Assembly: GCA_029232285.1 (NCBI GenBank) | Contig: JAOXFI010000047.1 | Coordinates: 1 to 64,000, forward strand | Source of the DNA: Agmasoma carcini (nom. nud.) | Taxonomy: Eukaryota; Microsporidia; Thelohaniidae | Length of the DNA: 64,000 nucleotides | Reading direction: 5' to 3' | In this document: one piece after another, positions 39,776-50,593 of the stretch | Layout: every line of letters starts with the position of its first letter | Position numbering within the stretch: the stretch's first letter is position 1 | Program-made: the position numbers and the translations under genes | The notes under the pieces: generated by a model | Databases searched by the model: none | Told to the model about the DNA's origin: nothing | The model's input: only the letters and a program-made list of their open reading frames with translations

Positions 39776-39880
39776 GGGCAAATTTGTATTTCTACTTTAA
39801 TAATACAAAATTTATATTAAAAAAACAATAAAATATTTTTTTTTGATGGTTTTTTTAATTTCTAATTTATTAAAATAGCT

Positions 39881-40507
39881 CTAATTCTTTAAATTTTCAT
39901 AAATATCAGTTTCGTATATTTTGTTAATGCTTTTGACAAGATAAAAAAGGTCTGTATCAGATTTTTCACCGTAGAATGGTTGTATTTTTATCAAATATTC
40001 AGCCCAATCATCAGTATAACAATCACAATCATCAATTATTATTACTTTTTCTCTATTACATGATAATGATTCTAAACACTTAAGATATCCATTTGCAGTT
40101 CTAAAGCAATGATCCCTATGAAATATATTTTTGATAACTTTATTTTTATCAATGACCTTTAAAATATCATAAGCATATTTCCTTGTGGCAGCTGTATAGA
40201 CTATTATGTCAAATTTTTTACTTAACTCTTGTAAAAAATATTCTAAAAATGGTCTTACCACAACACGCCTTGGATAAGTTTTATCTCCGATCTTAAAATC
40301 AAATATTTTACAGTCTCTGGCAGAATATATCAATGTATTATCTAAGTCTAATACTAGTAATGGTTTTATGGGTGATATTATCTCTATATTAGGCTTATCA
40401 GTTCTTTCTATATGGGTAGTACCCCTAATACGAAAATTTAATCCAAACATACTTAAAAACAATATGAATGACATAGTATTATGTAATTTCTTAAGTAGCC
40501 AGAACAT
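39881..40507 (-). CDS. NLI/Nem1-like (SCP/FCP-type) HAD phosphatase, copy 1
   Basis: A 208-residue protein with an N-terminal hydrophobic anchor and a NIF domain. It has the nucleophile motif DLDNTLIYS (DxDxT), VYTAATRKYA (the TA(S/T) motif 2 region), and VIIIDDCDC as the acidic motif. Layout and anchor recall Nem1/Dullard, which dephosphorylates lipin at the nuclear envelope, but the substrate is unproven. The start at 40507 follows AAATTCCCC. Bases 40023-40434 are identical to 44605-45016 in the second copy, while the gene ends differ. Confidence 0.85.
   Translation of the reverse strand: MFWLLKKLHNTMSFILFLSMFGLNFRIRGTTHIERTDKPNIEIISPIKPLLVLDLDNTLIYSARDCKIFDFKIGDKTYPRRVVVRPFLEYFLQELSKKFDIIVYTAATRKYAYDILKVIDKNKVIKNIFHRDHCFRTANGYLKCLESLSCNREKVIIIDDCDCYTDDWAEYLIKIQPFYGEKSDTDLFYLVKSINKIYETDIYENLKN
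40023..40434 (-). repeat. 412-bp block identical to 44605-45016 (copy 1)
   Basis: Reading both copies base by base I find no difference in this block, yet flanking coding sequence differs clearly. It covers the catalytic core of the phosphatase gene. This is best explained by recent gene conversion between paralogues. Confidence 0.9.
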
Positions 40508-40969
40508 GGGGAATTTCTACGATTATAAAAGATTTATTAAAAAATTTTGTGATCTATAAAAATTTGACTTATTCCAAACATAATCTTTGTAGATGGTAAA
40601 AAATAACAAAATTAACGGTATAAGAGATATATTGTGTTTTTTATAAATAAACATATTTTAATATATAAATTTATTTCGTAGTCTCCTTAATATATTATTC
40701 ATTGTTATTTTTATATGTTTATTATATTATAAAATAAAAATATATTTAAAAATTAATATTTTTTAAAAAACTATAATATATTTGTTTTATGATCTCTCTG
40801 CAGGAAATGAAAAGATTTGGCAATATATATCTTGCAATCAAGAGAATATATACATAATAAGCAATAAACTAAATATAAACTTTTTTTCAAAATTTCCCCA
40901 GAGAAAAAACAAAACAATTTTTTTTAATTTTCATATATCGAACTTTTATTCAAAGTCACCTCAAAGAAC
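40508..40969. other. Gene-free A+T-rich stretch
   Basis: Separates the phosphatase gene from the Merlin relic. No feature recognised. Confidence 0.4.
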
Positions 40970-41760
40970 ACTATTTTTTAACATCATTTCTGCCAAGAAG
41001 ACGTTTAATTTAGTAGATTGCGATAATTTCTTCTCTTTTATTCGTGCTTTGACTTTGGCCCAATAAGATTCAATATTTTGAGTATGAACTAAAGTTTCGG
41101 GATTAACGAAATTTAAACTATGATTGACTGTTCCCTGGACTAAACCAAGGTTAGGATATATCTTTGAATAATATTTCTATTTATCAGAATAGATTGTTGA
41201 ACCTCGGCGACATAATCGTGTATGATTGGTAAAAGGGTAATACACTTCTGTCATGCACATACTCCATATATACTTTTGAAGGTTTTGATAAAATACCAGC
41301 AATACCAAAAATCGGTATTGCTGGTATCTTCTTTTATTCGTCTTCTGTTTGTGGCTGAATTTTGCTTAATCAACATGATATATAATATTTTGATTTCTCA
41401 ATTCTTGAGGGTTAATTTCAAAAGAATTAAAAGTGAAATTATTCAATTTCAAACATATTTTTAAAATTGCACCTTTTGAAGAATTCATGATTTTTACGGT
41501 TTTAAATATTGTTATATCATTTAGCCATAAATTTATGATTTTCAAAACGTTAATCAAATTAAGGTGGAGACCACAGAGGAAATTACTTTTTCGAACTGAA
41601 AAATGTTTTTTTATAAGAAGTGTATGTACTATTCATACATCTAAATGCCTTCTTGTCGAAGTTTCTTGTGTATTTAACAATTGAACAAATTGAAAAACGC
41701 TTAGAACAACTGTAATGTCTTTTTAGAACACCAAGCTCACGTAATACTTGTAGTAGATGA
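40970..41760 (-). pseudogene. Decayed Merlin (ISXO2-like) transposase relic
   Basis: The minus strand contains VNHSLNFVNPE and VHTQNIESYWAKVKARIKE (41040-41128), the conserved C-terminal Merlin block. Preceding it is TLLPIIHDYV near 41240, and further upstream a helix-turn-helix-like frame (41366-41557). The N-terminal part near 41560-41690 is broken by stops and frame changes. All main parts of a transposase are traceable, but none is continuous. Confidence 0.82.
41293..41327. repeat. Perfect 14-bp hairpin inside the Merlin relic
   Basis: ATACCAGCAATACC (41293-41306), a 7-nt loop, then its exact complement GGTATTGCTGGTAT (41314-41327). It is the strongest short palindrome I noticed in the window and has no clear role in the transposase frame. 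Confidence 0.9.
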
Positions 41761-42779
41761 TCTATATAATCTAAAATACTTTAATATTATTGTTAAAATA
41801 ATTGCTCATTTTTAATTAAAACATTATTTAAATATTATATTGTTCCAAAAATTCAAAAAACCGAACATAATTTTTCTAAGAGATGATTTTTGCCCGGATC
41901 CTAATATTTTAATTATATTTTTTGTATTTTCAAATAAAAATAAATTATAAAGACAATGAATTCATAGAACTATACAAAAGTCCAAATAAATATAAAAGAG
42001 TATATCATCAATTATAAATACTTAGCTTGTTTTATCAACAGTAGAAAAATAAATTTTAAAATATTTAAAATTGTCAAACCACATCCAAAATTAAAAATTC
42101 GTTTTTTGATTTATTCCACAATGACACAATGCTTTTATTTGACAAACATTTTTAGGATTTTTAAAATTAAGTTTATGATCAAAATAATTTTATATATTTT
42201 ATAGTTGTGCCATGAATATGACCAAATTTATATGTTTTATCGACATTTTCTACGTATGATGTTTAATAGTGTTGATTTGGTTCTAATTTGAATAATTTCA
42301 ACGTAATACTGTTCAGGATAAAAGAACTATTGCAAATACCTATTTATTGGCTTGATTAACTCTACTTGTGTGGTATTTTGCTTATAATGGAACATCGACT
42401 CATTAATTTGGCGATCAATCTATTAACGTATAGACTTCTGGAACTACATTTGGCTCACATCTAAAAACATAAAAAAATTCCAGGGGTTAATTTTATTAAC
42501 CACTTTTATACACGACATTTAAAATAATATTTTGTGTTTCTGACTCGGCAATAAACACTTTTACCACCTAACCTGATATTAGATAAATAATCTATTAAAT
42601 CACAATTTTTTATTTTAATTAAAATTGGTTAAAAGCCAAAATATTTGATCAAATCGCCTTGTTTCTTCTGAGTAAAAATGAATGTTTTCTAATTTAAATT
42701 CTCTTATTTTATATAAGGCTCACTTTCTTATAACATATAAATGTTTCATTATCTTTCCTTCATAAGTTTTCTACCTTAT
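41761..42779. other. Gene-free region
   Basis: No gene. A CCCGGATCC block near 41895 may be a transposon end. The stretch 42180-42460 is somewhat less A/T-rich and could be unrecognised element sequence. Confidence 0.4.
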
Positions 42780-43600
42780 GTAAAAGTATATTGCAACCTC
42801 CACAAACTATGCTATTTTTTATAACATTTATGTTTTTTAATGTTATAATCAATTATGATCTCTGTACAGGTTGTATATACTTTGTAAGTTTGGCTAGGTT
42901 CTATTCCATGGTTAATTTTATAGGATTTTTGTTACTTTTTAATGATAACAATTTGTCAAGTGGAAGAGTTGTTGAGCAAGATGCAAGGGTTTGAACTCAT
43001 ATATCTCTTTCAAATTACAGTTTGATCGTTGAAGAACAGTTTGTGAAGGATGTGGGCACTACATGAGTATGATAAAATACAGTAGAAGCAAGGAGGGCAT
43101 AGCATCGAATTGTCAAATATATAAATAATTTTAATACTGATTAAATAATAATTAAAAAGCTTTTTAGATTTTAGTAGACGCACCATACTGAAGGTTGTTA
43201 ACTCGATTTTAGTGGTAATAATATAGGTGGATGGGGTGAGATTTACAAATTGATGAGTCAATACTTTACTATAAATCAAGTCTCGTCGTGAAAAGTTCCA
43301 AAAATAAAAATGGGTGTTTTGAATTATTGATTTAGAGGATAAAATAACAAGGGTATACGTAACTATCATTCCAGAAAAGAAAGTATCGACAATTATGCCT
43401 ATTATACAATTTAAAATAATCAGTGGTGTTACATATACAAACATGAAGCTGCAATTTATAAAAGATTGGTCAAATATGATTTTAATCAGGTACTGTATGT
43501 CATAAATATAATTTATTGATAAATCTACAAATATAAATACAAGGACTGTTAACACGTAGAAGGCCAGATTTTTAGAAATTTTGCTTTATTTCGAATCACA
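42780..43600 (+). pseudogene. Decayed Merlin (ISXO2-like) transposase relic
   Basis: Plus-strand fragments: IDESILYYKS near 43250 (the IDESxFG catalytic start), a KWVF-like piece near 43310, then RVYVTIIPEKKVSTIMPII (about 43350-43406). The last matches the xVFLVPVxxRxxxTLLPII region, and SGVTYTNM follows for the PGTTIYSD site. Many stops intervene. The C-terminal VNHS/VHTQN block is missing, so this copy is truncated or more decayed. Confidence 0.65.
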
Positions 43601-44280
43601 AATCAAATCTTTATTGGCTTTTATTGTTTTATAGCATATAATTTGATTGATTAAGTGTAAAAACCTAATTTGTGCAAAATTAAACAATACTAGCCACGTT
43701 ATTAAAAACCCAATAAATGAATCACATTCGATTATTCAGATTTTCAAACTTATTGACAACCCTTGGTAACATTTTTTTGAAATAAATCTCCTCTCAAAGA
43801 GATAAATGATTTTATAAAACTAATTTTGGCCCACCATCTTTAACTAAAACATCATTGTATTTTTTGTAATCTCATATAGAAATACTTGTACCCTCATCAT
43901 TCTGCTGGTACAATAACATGAGACATACTAATTTGTGTTGCCAGATTGTTTGAAAACCATTTATTCAAATTTATATATTAAATTTTTAAAATCTTTCAAA
44001 TATTTTAATCTAATACCGACATGTATTAATAAATCTGAGCCTTTTAAGATAAAATATATTTTGCGATCGATATACCCTTCTTCTTATTTGTAAAGAATGA
44101 TACTTCGTGATATAAGTTGAGAGGGTTATATCACTTAATCCAACTATAATCACAACCTATGATATATTGCTTTAAAGTTATCCTAATATTTTTTATAAAA
44201 ACACAATATTTTTACTATTCTTTTAAATCTTCCCGTTTTTGTTTCAATTTTGATAATAAAATTAAAAATCCTTAATAAGC
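43601..44280. other. Gene-free A+T-rich stretch
   Basis: No gene or repeat recognised. Confidence 0.4.
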
Positions 44281-44345
44281 TTCTACCTGCTTCACAGGCG
44301 AGTCCCGTCCGCGAATTACTTCAATATGAATATTTTCTCAATCAC
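44281..44345 (+). repeat. Diverged single copy of the 94-bp unit
   Basis: CTGCTTCACAGGCGAGTCCC and TTCAATATGAAT match the CGACTTCATAGGCGAGTCCC and TCAATATGAA blocks of the tandem unit at 24891-25078. It is on the same strand and about 19 kb away, so the unit is dispersed as well as tandem. Confidence 0.65.
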
Positions 44346-44435
44346 TATTAATCTATACTTTTTCAATAGTAATTATATTATATAAAATATACTTTTTGAT
44401 CATAATAAAAAAATTAAAAAATGATATTTTTTATT

Positions 44436-45056
44436 TTAAATTCGTATATCATTAAAATGGCTGTAATTTTTAAAATTTTCATAATCATCGGTTTCGTATA
44501 TTTCGTTAATGGTTTTGATAAGGTGAAAGAGGTCTGTGTCGGACTGTTTACCATAGAATGGTCGTATTTTTATCAAACATTCAGCATAGCCACCAATATA
44601 GCACTCACAATCATCAATTATTATTACTTTTTCTCTATTACATGATAATGATTCTAAACACTTAAGATATCCATTTGCAGTTCTAAAGCAATGATCCCTA
44701 TGAAATATATTTTTGATAACTTTATTTTTATCAATGACCTTTAAAATATCATAAGCATATTTCCTTGTGGCAGCTGTATAGACTATTATGTCAAATTTTT
44801 TACTTAACTCTTGTAAAAAATATTCTAAAAATGGTCTTACCACAACACGCCTTGGATAAGTTTTATCTCCGATCTTAAAATCAAATATTTTACAGTCTCT
44901 GGCAGAATATATCAATGTATTATCTAAGTCTAATACTAGTAATGGTTTTATGGGTGATATTATCTCTATATTAGGCTTATCAGTTCTTTCTATATGGGTA
45001 GTACCCCTAATACGAACATATGATCCAAACATACTTAAAAAGAAGATAAATAACAT
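44436..45056 (-). CDS. NLI/Nem1-like HAD phosphatase, copy 2
   Basis: A 206-residue paralogue of 39881-40507 with the same DLDNTLIYS nucleophile motif and core. It differs at the anchor (MLFIFFLSMFGSYV), in the motif following the acidic pair (CECYIGGYAE against CDCYTDDWAE) and in a longer C-terminus ending NYSHFNDIRI. Unlike copy 1 there is no C-run before the ATG, so expression may differ. It is still an intact frame and probably functional. Confidence 0.82.
   Translation of the reverse strand: MLFIFFLSMFGSYVRIRGTTHIERTDKPNIEIISPIKPLLVLDLDNTLIYSARDCKIFDFKIGDKTYPRRVVVRPFLEYFLQELSKKFDIIVYTAATRKYAYDILKVIDKNKVIKNIFHRDHCFRTANGYLKCLESLSCNREKVIIIDDCECYIGGYAECLIKIRPFYGKQSDTDLFHLIKTINEIYETDDYENFKNYSHFNDIRI
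44605..45016 (-). repeat. 412-bp block identical to 40023-40434 (copy 2)
   Basis: Partner of the block in copy 1. It is in direct orientation and 4,582 bp away. Confidence 0.9.
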
Positions 45057-46172
45057 AATTAATAAACATTAATAATTTAAATACAAATGTTTCAGAAATT
45101 TATAAATATGTAAAAATTTTATGAAATTTATAAATTTTTTATTTTTATTAAAAACAAAGAACCGAGCATGTGCTGTAGTTACTAATTAATTAATAAATAC
45201 CAATTAATAATAATTATGTCATCCTGTCTCTTATAATATATATTTAACGGTTATAAAATAGACTTAACCACACTCTATCTACTGTATTTAGTCAAAATCT
45301 TTTATAATATTAAATTTTATTTGAAATATTTATCTTTATTTATACATAAATGTGTTATAATACAATATTTATTTACATGCAATACACTGAGCATATATAC
45401 AATTTCACTACGAATAAAAAATTTATTATATGAACACACACAATATAAAATATAAACAATTTAAAAAACATATAGAAATATTAAACCAGTAACAACAGGA
45501 GCAGCTAATATTGGTGTTAAACATTCATTTGATACTAGAATTCTCTATGAGTGAAGCTTTGCAATAGAGATTGCTCGGCTCTTGAATATTTGTGAAATTA
45601 GGGAACAAAGTCTATTAAAATTTTAGAAATACTTCCATTCGGAACTGTCCATACCCTCTAGGGTGTTTGTTTTATAGATAGATTATTATTTCTTTCTAGT
45701 TCTTAATAATTGACCATCCTATGCTCTTCACTGTGGTGTCACAACAGCTGGGCAGTCACTACCATCAATGTTTGTATTAAGTTGCCCTAATTTGTACACC
45801 CATCCTTTTTTAAGTATATTAACTATCTTATGTGCTAGATTTGGTTACGTTGACTTCTTCTCAAAAACGATGATTTATTGATTTTACTTGAAATCAGGGG
45901 CTTAAAAAAGCGTTCATGTACAAAACCTATAATCTTAGGGGCAGTAAATTCTGGTGCTTCACACCAACCATACAATCACTGCGCTTTTATTACTGGAAGA
46001 GTCTAAGACTAAAGCTTAGCAAATAAAAACTTCTCGCTTCATTTATGGTCACAATCCTTTATAATGAAGTTGATAAATCCCATCCTTACTGACTAATACT
46101 TATATTAAAAATCTGAATATCTCCAAAAACTAAAAACAACTACCAAAAGCAAACAAAAAATTAAGCTGATTT
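45057..46172. other. Gene-free region with a G+C-richer patch
   Basis: A/T-rich to 45480. From about 45480 to 46060 the composition is less A/T-rich and resembles decayed coding sequence, but neither strand gave a recognisable transposase or gene motif. Confidence 0.45.
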
Positions 46173-47774
46173 TTATTTTTTTATCATTGCCTCAACAAAG
46201 CAACAAATAATCTTATCCACATCACCAGGCCTACTGTGTAGCTCTGGATGGTACTGTGTTCCAACATAGAATGGGTGATCTTCTAATTTGAAGATAACTA
46301 TTCTACTCTTGTCGGTTCTTCCATAAAACTTAAGACCATGTTCTTCAAGTTGATCTCTATATTTTGTATTTAGTGCATATCTGTGTCTAAACTTCTGTGT
46401 AGTCACCTCATCCCCATATATCTCCTTTCTTGGAACCCCAATATAATTAACAGGATAGCTTCCAAGATAAATATCACGGTTCGTGTTCTCACATTTTATA
46501 CCATCAATCATATTAATAACAGGATACTTAGTCTCTCCAAATTCCGTTGAAGTTGCTCCTTTCATATTCAAAACATTTCTAGCAAACTCAATAACACTAA
46601 TTTGGAAGCCTAAACATATTCCCATGAATGGAATGTTGTTCTTACGGGCATATTCAGCCACAGCGACCTTTCCATCCACACCAGCATTCCCAAATCCACC
46701 AGGTATTAAAATACCATTTAAGTTTTTAAGATTATCAAAATTGCCCTTTTCTACTTCATAGTAATTAATATATTCTATTTCAATCTCGTGATTTTGAGAT
46801 TTTGATGCCATTAGAAGTGCCTCTTCTACGGCTAAATATGGTTCATTTCTTTTATCATACCTACTAACGATACCAACCTTTATCTTTGAATTAAACTTTT
46901 TTGTAAGGCCTTCAAACTTTTGAACCAAGTGATATTGTTTAGATCTATCTTGAAGCTTTAATTGTTCTAAGATATGTTGTTCAATACCTGATTGTTCATA
47001 GTAGCAAGGAATATCATAAACATTATCACTAGTATATGATTGGACGAGATATTTTGCATCACAGAGCAGCGTCATGTCCTTTTTATCTTCTTCTGACATT
47101 GTTTCTTTATGTTTGAACACAACAATGTCAGCCTTTAAAGAGTTAACTTTAAGTTTCTTAATTGAATCATCCTTCACTTGTAACTTCCAATTAGCATCCA
47201 AATTTGTAAAGTCTTCACACATAACGACAGAGTAATCATTTCTGTCAAGTGTGTTTACGAAATATGAAAGAGAGTTAATGATATACTTACTCTCATCATC
47301 ACTAATAGAGCCACCCAGTTCGACAATCATGGTTTCTGGACTCTCTTCAACCGTCTTACCATCAATAAATCGATTAACACTGCTATTGGAAGCATCCAAA
47401 ATCTTGTCGATTAAAATTTTCTTATAAGTATCATCAAATCTGATACTCTGACCGTTATATCCAGTTTTATCTTCGGAATAGATGGTATCTAGCATAAGAT
47501 TTCCTCCTGTAATTGTGTTTTTCTTGGATAGTACAAGATCACAGAATCTTTCAAATGATCCCAAATCAAGATCAGTTTCTGTACCATCATCTAATACATA
47601 AGTTTCGCCATGCTCTTCTGGAGACATCTTGCCGGCATTTCTATTTAAGTATGAATCAATCTTTAAGAATGATACATTGATGCCGTGTGATTGTAGCAAA
47701 GCTCCTACGCTTGCTGAGAGTTTTCCTTTACCAGAGTTCGAAGCATCACCTCCAAATACAAAAACGTATTTCAT
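46173..47774 (-). CDS. URA7: CTP synthase
   Basis: Makes CTP from UTP with glutamine and ATP. The N-terminal synthetase has a P-loop GGDASNSGKG (family GGVVSSLGKG), then MSPEEHGETYVLDDGTETDLDLG. The C-terminal class I glutaminase has GICLGFQ with nucleophile Cys387 and YHPELHSRP with the catalytic His/Glu. At 533 residues the length is normal. It is unusual in that the conserved KTKPTQ substrate/feedback loop is replaced (KLQVKD, about residues 197-202), as is LGGTVGD (LGGSISD). The start follows AAATTTACCC. The gene matters to an organism thought to import rather than build most nucleotides. Confidence 0.95.
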   Translation of the reverse strand: MKYVFVFGGDASNSGKGKLSASVGALLQSHGINVSFLKIDSYLNRNAGKMSPEEHGETYVLDDGTETDLDLGSFERFCDLVLSKKNTITGGNLMLDTIYSEDKTGYNGQSIRFDDTYKKILIDKILDASNSSVNRFIDGKTVEESPETMIVELGGSISDDESKYIINSLSYFVNTLDRNDYSVVMCEDFTNLDANWKLQVKDDSIKKLKVNSLKADIVVFKHKETMSEEDKKDMTLLCDAKYLVQSYTSDNVYDIPCYYEQSGIEQHILEQLKLQDRSKQYHLVQKFEGLTKKFNSKIKVGIVSRYDKRNEPYLAVEEALLMASKSQNHEIEIEYINYYEVEKGNFDNLKNLNGILIPGGFGNAGVDGKVAVAEYARKNNIPFMGICLGFQISVIEFARNVLNMKGATSTEFGETKYPVINMIDGIKCENTNRDIYLGSYPVNYIGVPRKEIYGDEVTTQKFRHRYALNTKYRDQLEEHGLKFYGRTDKSRIVIFKLEDHPFYVGTQYHPELHSRPGDVDKIICCFVEAMIKK

Positions 47775-49256
47775 TAAGGGTAAATTTTTTTCTCCTTTTA
47801 TACTTTTAATTCACCCTTTTTTAAGTAGGAAAAAAGGTGAAAATTAATTAAAAATTGATCTAATTGTTCAAATATATTCAATGTATTTATTTATTTTGGT
47901 TTTAATAAATTATTTTGGTTTAATTAGTGATATATGAATATTTGATAAATGATTTGATTGTTTCTGTATGTTTTTAAGGATTATATTTTGAAAATAGATT
48001 TGATAAGTAATAAAAGTTGAAATTAGTTGTGAAATAATTATTATATATTTGTTTACTTAAAATTTTTAATTTATTAAAAAAAAATTGATTTGTTTAACAT
48101 CAATTGAATAAAAGATATAACAGCTGGGGTCGAACTCAATAGCCTATATAAATACAAAAACCAATAGAAAATAAAATGTTGTTCACAATTAAACTTAAAG
48201 GGGTATTTTTTAAAAATAAACAATATTAAAAACTAATAAAAGTTTATCAGTTTGATTAGAGAATGATATCAAAACAATTATAATATAAGCCTTAGAATAC
48301 TTTTATATATGACCAGGATATACAAAATCAATAGAGGAATGCTATAAGATTCTGAATTGAAGCAGTGCTTGCTTCATAATCAATTTTTAGTAATCAAATT
48401 TATAAATAATATGTTTAATACTTGTCTCTATTGATGTATTGGTTATGATACACTGATACAACTTTTGCAGCCCTTTATGATACGAATGTTAAATAAGTCA
48501 TATTTATCTTATAAGTATAAAATAATATTCATTGCACTAACCAATAAAATTATATTGATAGACTTAGTTTGTATAAAAAAAATATTATTTTATTTACAAA
48601 GAGAACTTGTCATTTATCTTAGCTTTAATTTTTTTAATTTAATAATAATTTATCGAGATAAATGCCGTGTTCAAAATGTCAGAAAAATCTTTTTTTTCTT
48701 GAAGATAACATTAATAAACGTTCAATGGGTTGATTTGGTGAAATATTTGCTTAATATGTGCATATTTTATGTTAATATAAGCCATCTCAAGTAAATCATG
48801 ATTGATTTAAATATTTTTCTATTCTTTCAAATTATAATAATTTTTTATAAGTCAAAAGTCTTTATAAATGATTAAAACCTTTCTGTAAGCCTTTAAAAGT
48901 TGAATATAAGTTATTATAATAACATTAATACACTTTTATCACTGTTCTAATTCAATTTTTCAAATATTTTAAATGTGTATTAACTAACATATATTGAATC
49001 GAAGTCAAATATTTGATAAAAGCTATTTAAGTTATGTTAAATATATAAATAAGGGGTTTGAATGTTATTTACAAGCTTATCATTACTATTATTAACACCA
49101 TATAAGTTATAAATAAAATCTATCAGCTTTTAACTGTTTTTGACCATTTATTACAAATAAACACCCATATTAAGTATAATAATCAATTATTAATGCTAAT
49201 TATTCATTAATTTGATACAAAACGTCTACATCAACACTAAATAACTACCTATTATG
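47775..49256. other. Gene-free A+T-rich region
   Basis: About 1.5 kb. The longest frame (48465-48794) is Ile/Leu/Lys-rich without a start motif and is taken as chance. A tRNA T-loop-like GGGGTCGAACTC at 48125 is not part of a cloverleaf. Confidence 0.45.
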
Positions 49257-49374
49257 ATATAAATGAATGAATTAGTCGAACATATACATAAAACAACACG
49301 TACACCTTCATTTATAATATAAATGATTATTTTAGACGAACATATACATAAAACAACACGTACACCCTCATTTT
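49257..49374 (+). repeat. 60-bp-period tandem repeat upstream of PES1
   Basis: Two copies (49257-49314, 49317-49374) share GAACATATACATAAAACAAC followed by ACGTACACC. They end 55 bp before the PES1 start, so they lie in its promoter region. Confidence 0.85.
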
Positions 49375-49429
49375 TAGCTCTTCATAAGTTAAAATTTAAA
49401 TCAAATAAATTTTTTAAAAAAATTCCCAA

Positions 49430-50593
49430 ATGACTTACAGAAATAACCAAAAATTGATAAAACATATTTCTATGGGCTTAGCAGCCGAGAAGCTAAAAAT
49501 ATCGTTAAAAGACTTTACAAAGCTTACAGTACTACTCTCTGTATATCCTATAATAGCTGAAGATAAAAAAACATGCTATGGTAGAAAATTAGCCAAAGAT
49601 TTCCACTACAAAGTTACCGACATTCAAAATATTTACGATTCTGAAGAATATGATAAGCTAAGAATAAACAAAGCCCTACAAAAGAAGAGAGAAGCCCTAA
49701 AATTCTATAAACAAGAAGTCAAAGCTTCCAATATTAAAGATAAGAAATATAAATATATTTCTCTTATAAAAAATAAGTACAAATCATTCGGTGATTGCTT
49801 AAATGATTTAGGTAACTCTATAAAGGATATATACTTGGTTAGCGCACTTAAAATTGATGAGGTGGACGAATGTATTGAAAATTTTGAAAAATTTGTTTAT
49901 GAAAACAAATTATTGGAGTATGCTTTTCTTTCAAAGAAAGGAATTTATTTTTCAATGAAATTTGAAAAGATACGCGTGTTCTGGCTAAAGCCATATCCTG
50001 GTTACAACCTAGAAGATTTTGTTGTAGAGAAGAAAGAAGTAATTAAGAAGGTTAAATATAAGTTAGACTTCTTAGAATGGTTGGATGATGATGAATCAGA
50101 TGAAGAAGTTGTGAATGAAGATAGCAAGCTTGACATATCAATATTGAAATATAGTTCTCCTATACTACAGGCTCATTTATCAACATCCCTACATAAGCTA
50201 AATCAACTTTATCCGAATGGGTTTGATATGAAAGGCACAATATTTGATGGACTTAAATGTTTTGTAGATATTAAGACTATAAAAAAGGAAATTGAATTTG
50301 TATTGAAAAACGAGAATGCGAATATTGTTACATGCGAAGAAGCTAGTGTTGTCTTTACTGAGACAGTTATTGATAAGAGGGAGGGTGTAGAGTATGTACA
50401 TCCTCAATATGTATTTGATTCTCTTAATAAAGGTGAGTTATTAGATAAGGCGCTTTATTATGTTGGTAAAACGATTCCTGAACATCTATCACCTTTCCCA
50501 GATGTAATGGATGTAGCTAAATGTCCTGAATTTGGTATGTTATCAAGTACGAAGAAATATAGAATTTTGGATAAAGTTCAGAAGTTAAATTAA
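49430..50593 (+). CDS. NOP7: Pescadillo/Nop7, 60S ribosome assembly factor
   Basis: Part of the PeBoW complex (with Erb1 and Ytm1) needed for 27S pre-rRNA processing. The N-terminal half carries the pescadillo domain: ISLKDFTKLTVLLSVYP, YISLIKNKYKSFGDCLNDLG and LSKKGIYFSMKF. A single BRCT domain follows (about residues 260-345) with FDGLKCFVD, VVFTETVIDKR and VHPQYVFDSLNKG. At 387 residues it lacks the long acidic tail of the human protein (588). The start at 49430 follows AAATTCCCAA. Confidence 0.95.
   Translation: MTYRNNQKLIKHISMGLAAEKLKISLKDFTKLTVLLSVYPIIAEDKKTCYGRKLAKDFHYKVTDIQNIYDSEEYDKLRINKALQKKREALKFYKQEVKASNIKDKKYKYISLIKNKYKSFGDCLNDLGNSIKDIYLVSALKIDEVDECIENFEKFVYENKLLEYAFLSKKGIYFSMKFEKIRVFWLKPYPGYNLEDFVVEKKEVIKKVKYKLDFLEWLDDDESDEEVVNEDSKLDISILKYSSPILQAHLSTSLHKLNQLYPNGFDMKGTIFDGLKCFVDIKTIKKEIEFVLKNENANIVTCEEASVVFTETVIDKREGVEYVHPQYVFDSLNKGELLDKALYYVGKTIPEHLSPFPDVMDVAKCPEFGMLSSTKKYRILDKVQKLN

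Noticed and set aside
42960..43005. GGGTTTGAACTC resembling a tRNA T-arm or B box
   Set aside because: No matching cloverleaf. It lies within transposon debris.
43010..43555. 181-codon minus-strand open frame, Ile/Phe/Leu-rich
   Set aside because: It runs antisense across a decayed Merlin transposase whose motifs read on the plus strand. No start motif, and composition is typical of a reversed A/T-rich coding relic.
48120..48150. T-arm-like GGGGTCGAACTC suggesting a tRNA
   Set aside because: T stem does not pair, and no acceptor, D or anticodon arms are present on either strand.
48465..48794. 109-codon plus-strand frame
   Set aside because: Isolated in spacer, Ile/Leu/Lys-dominated, no C-run before the ATG, no recognisable motif.
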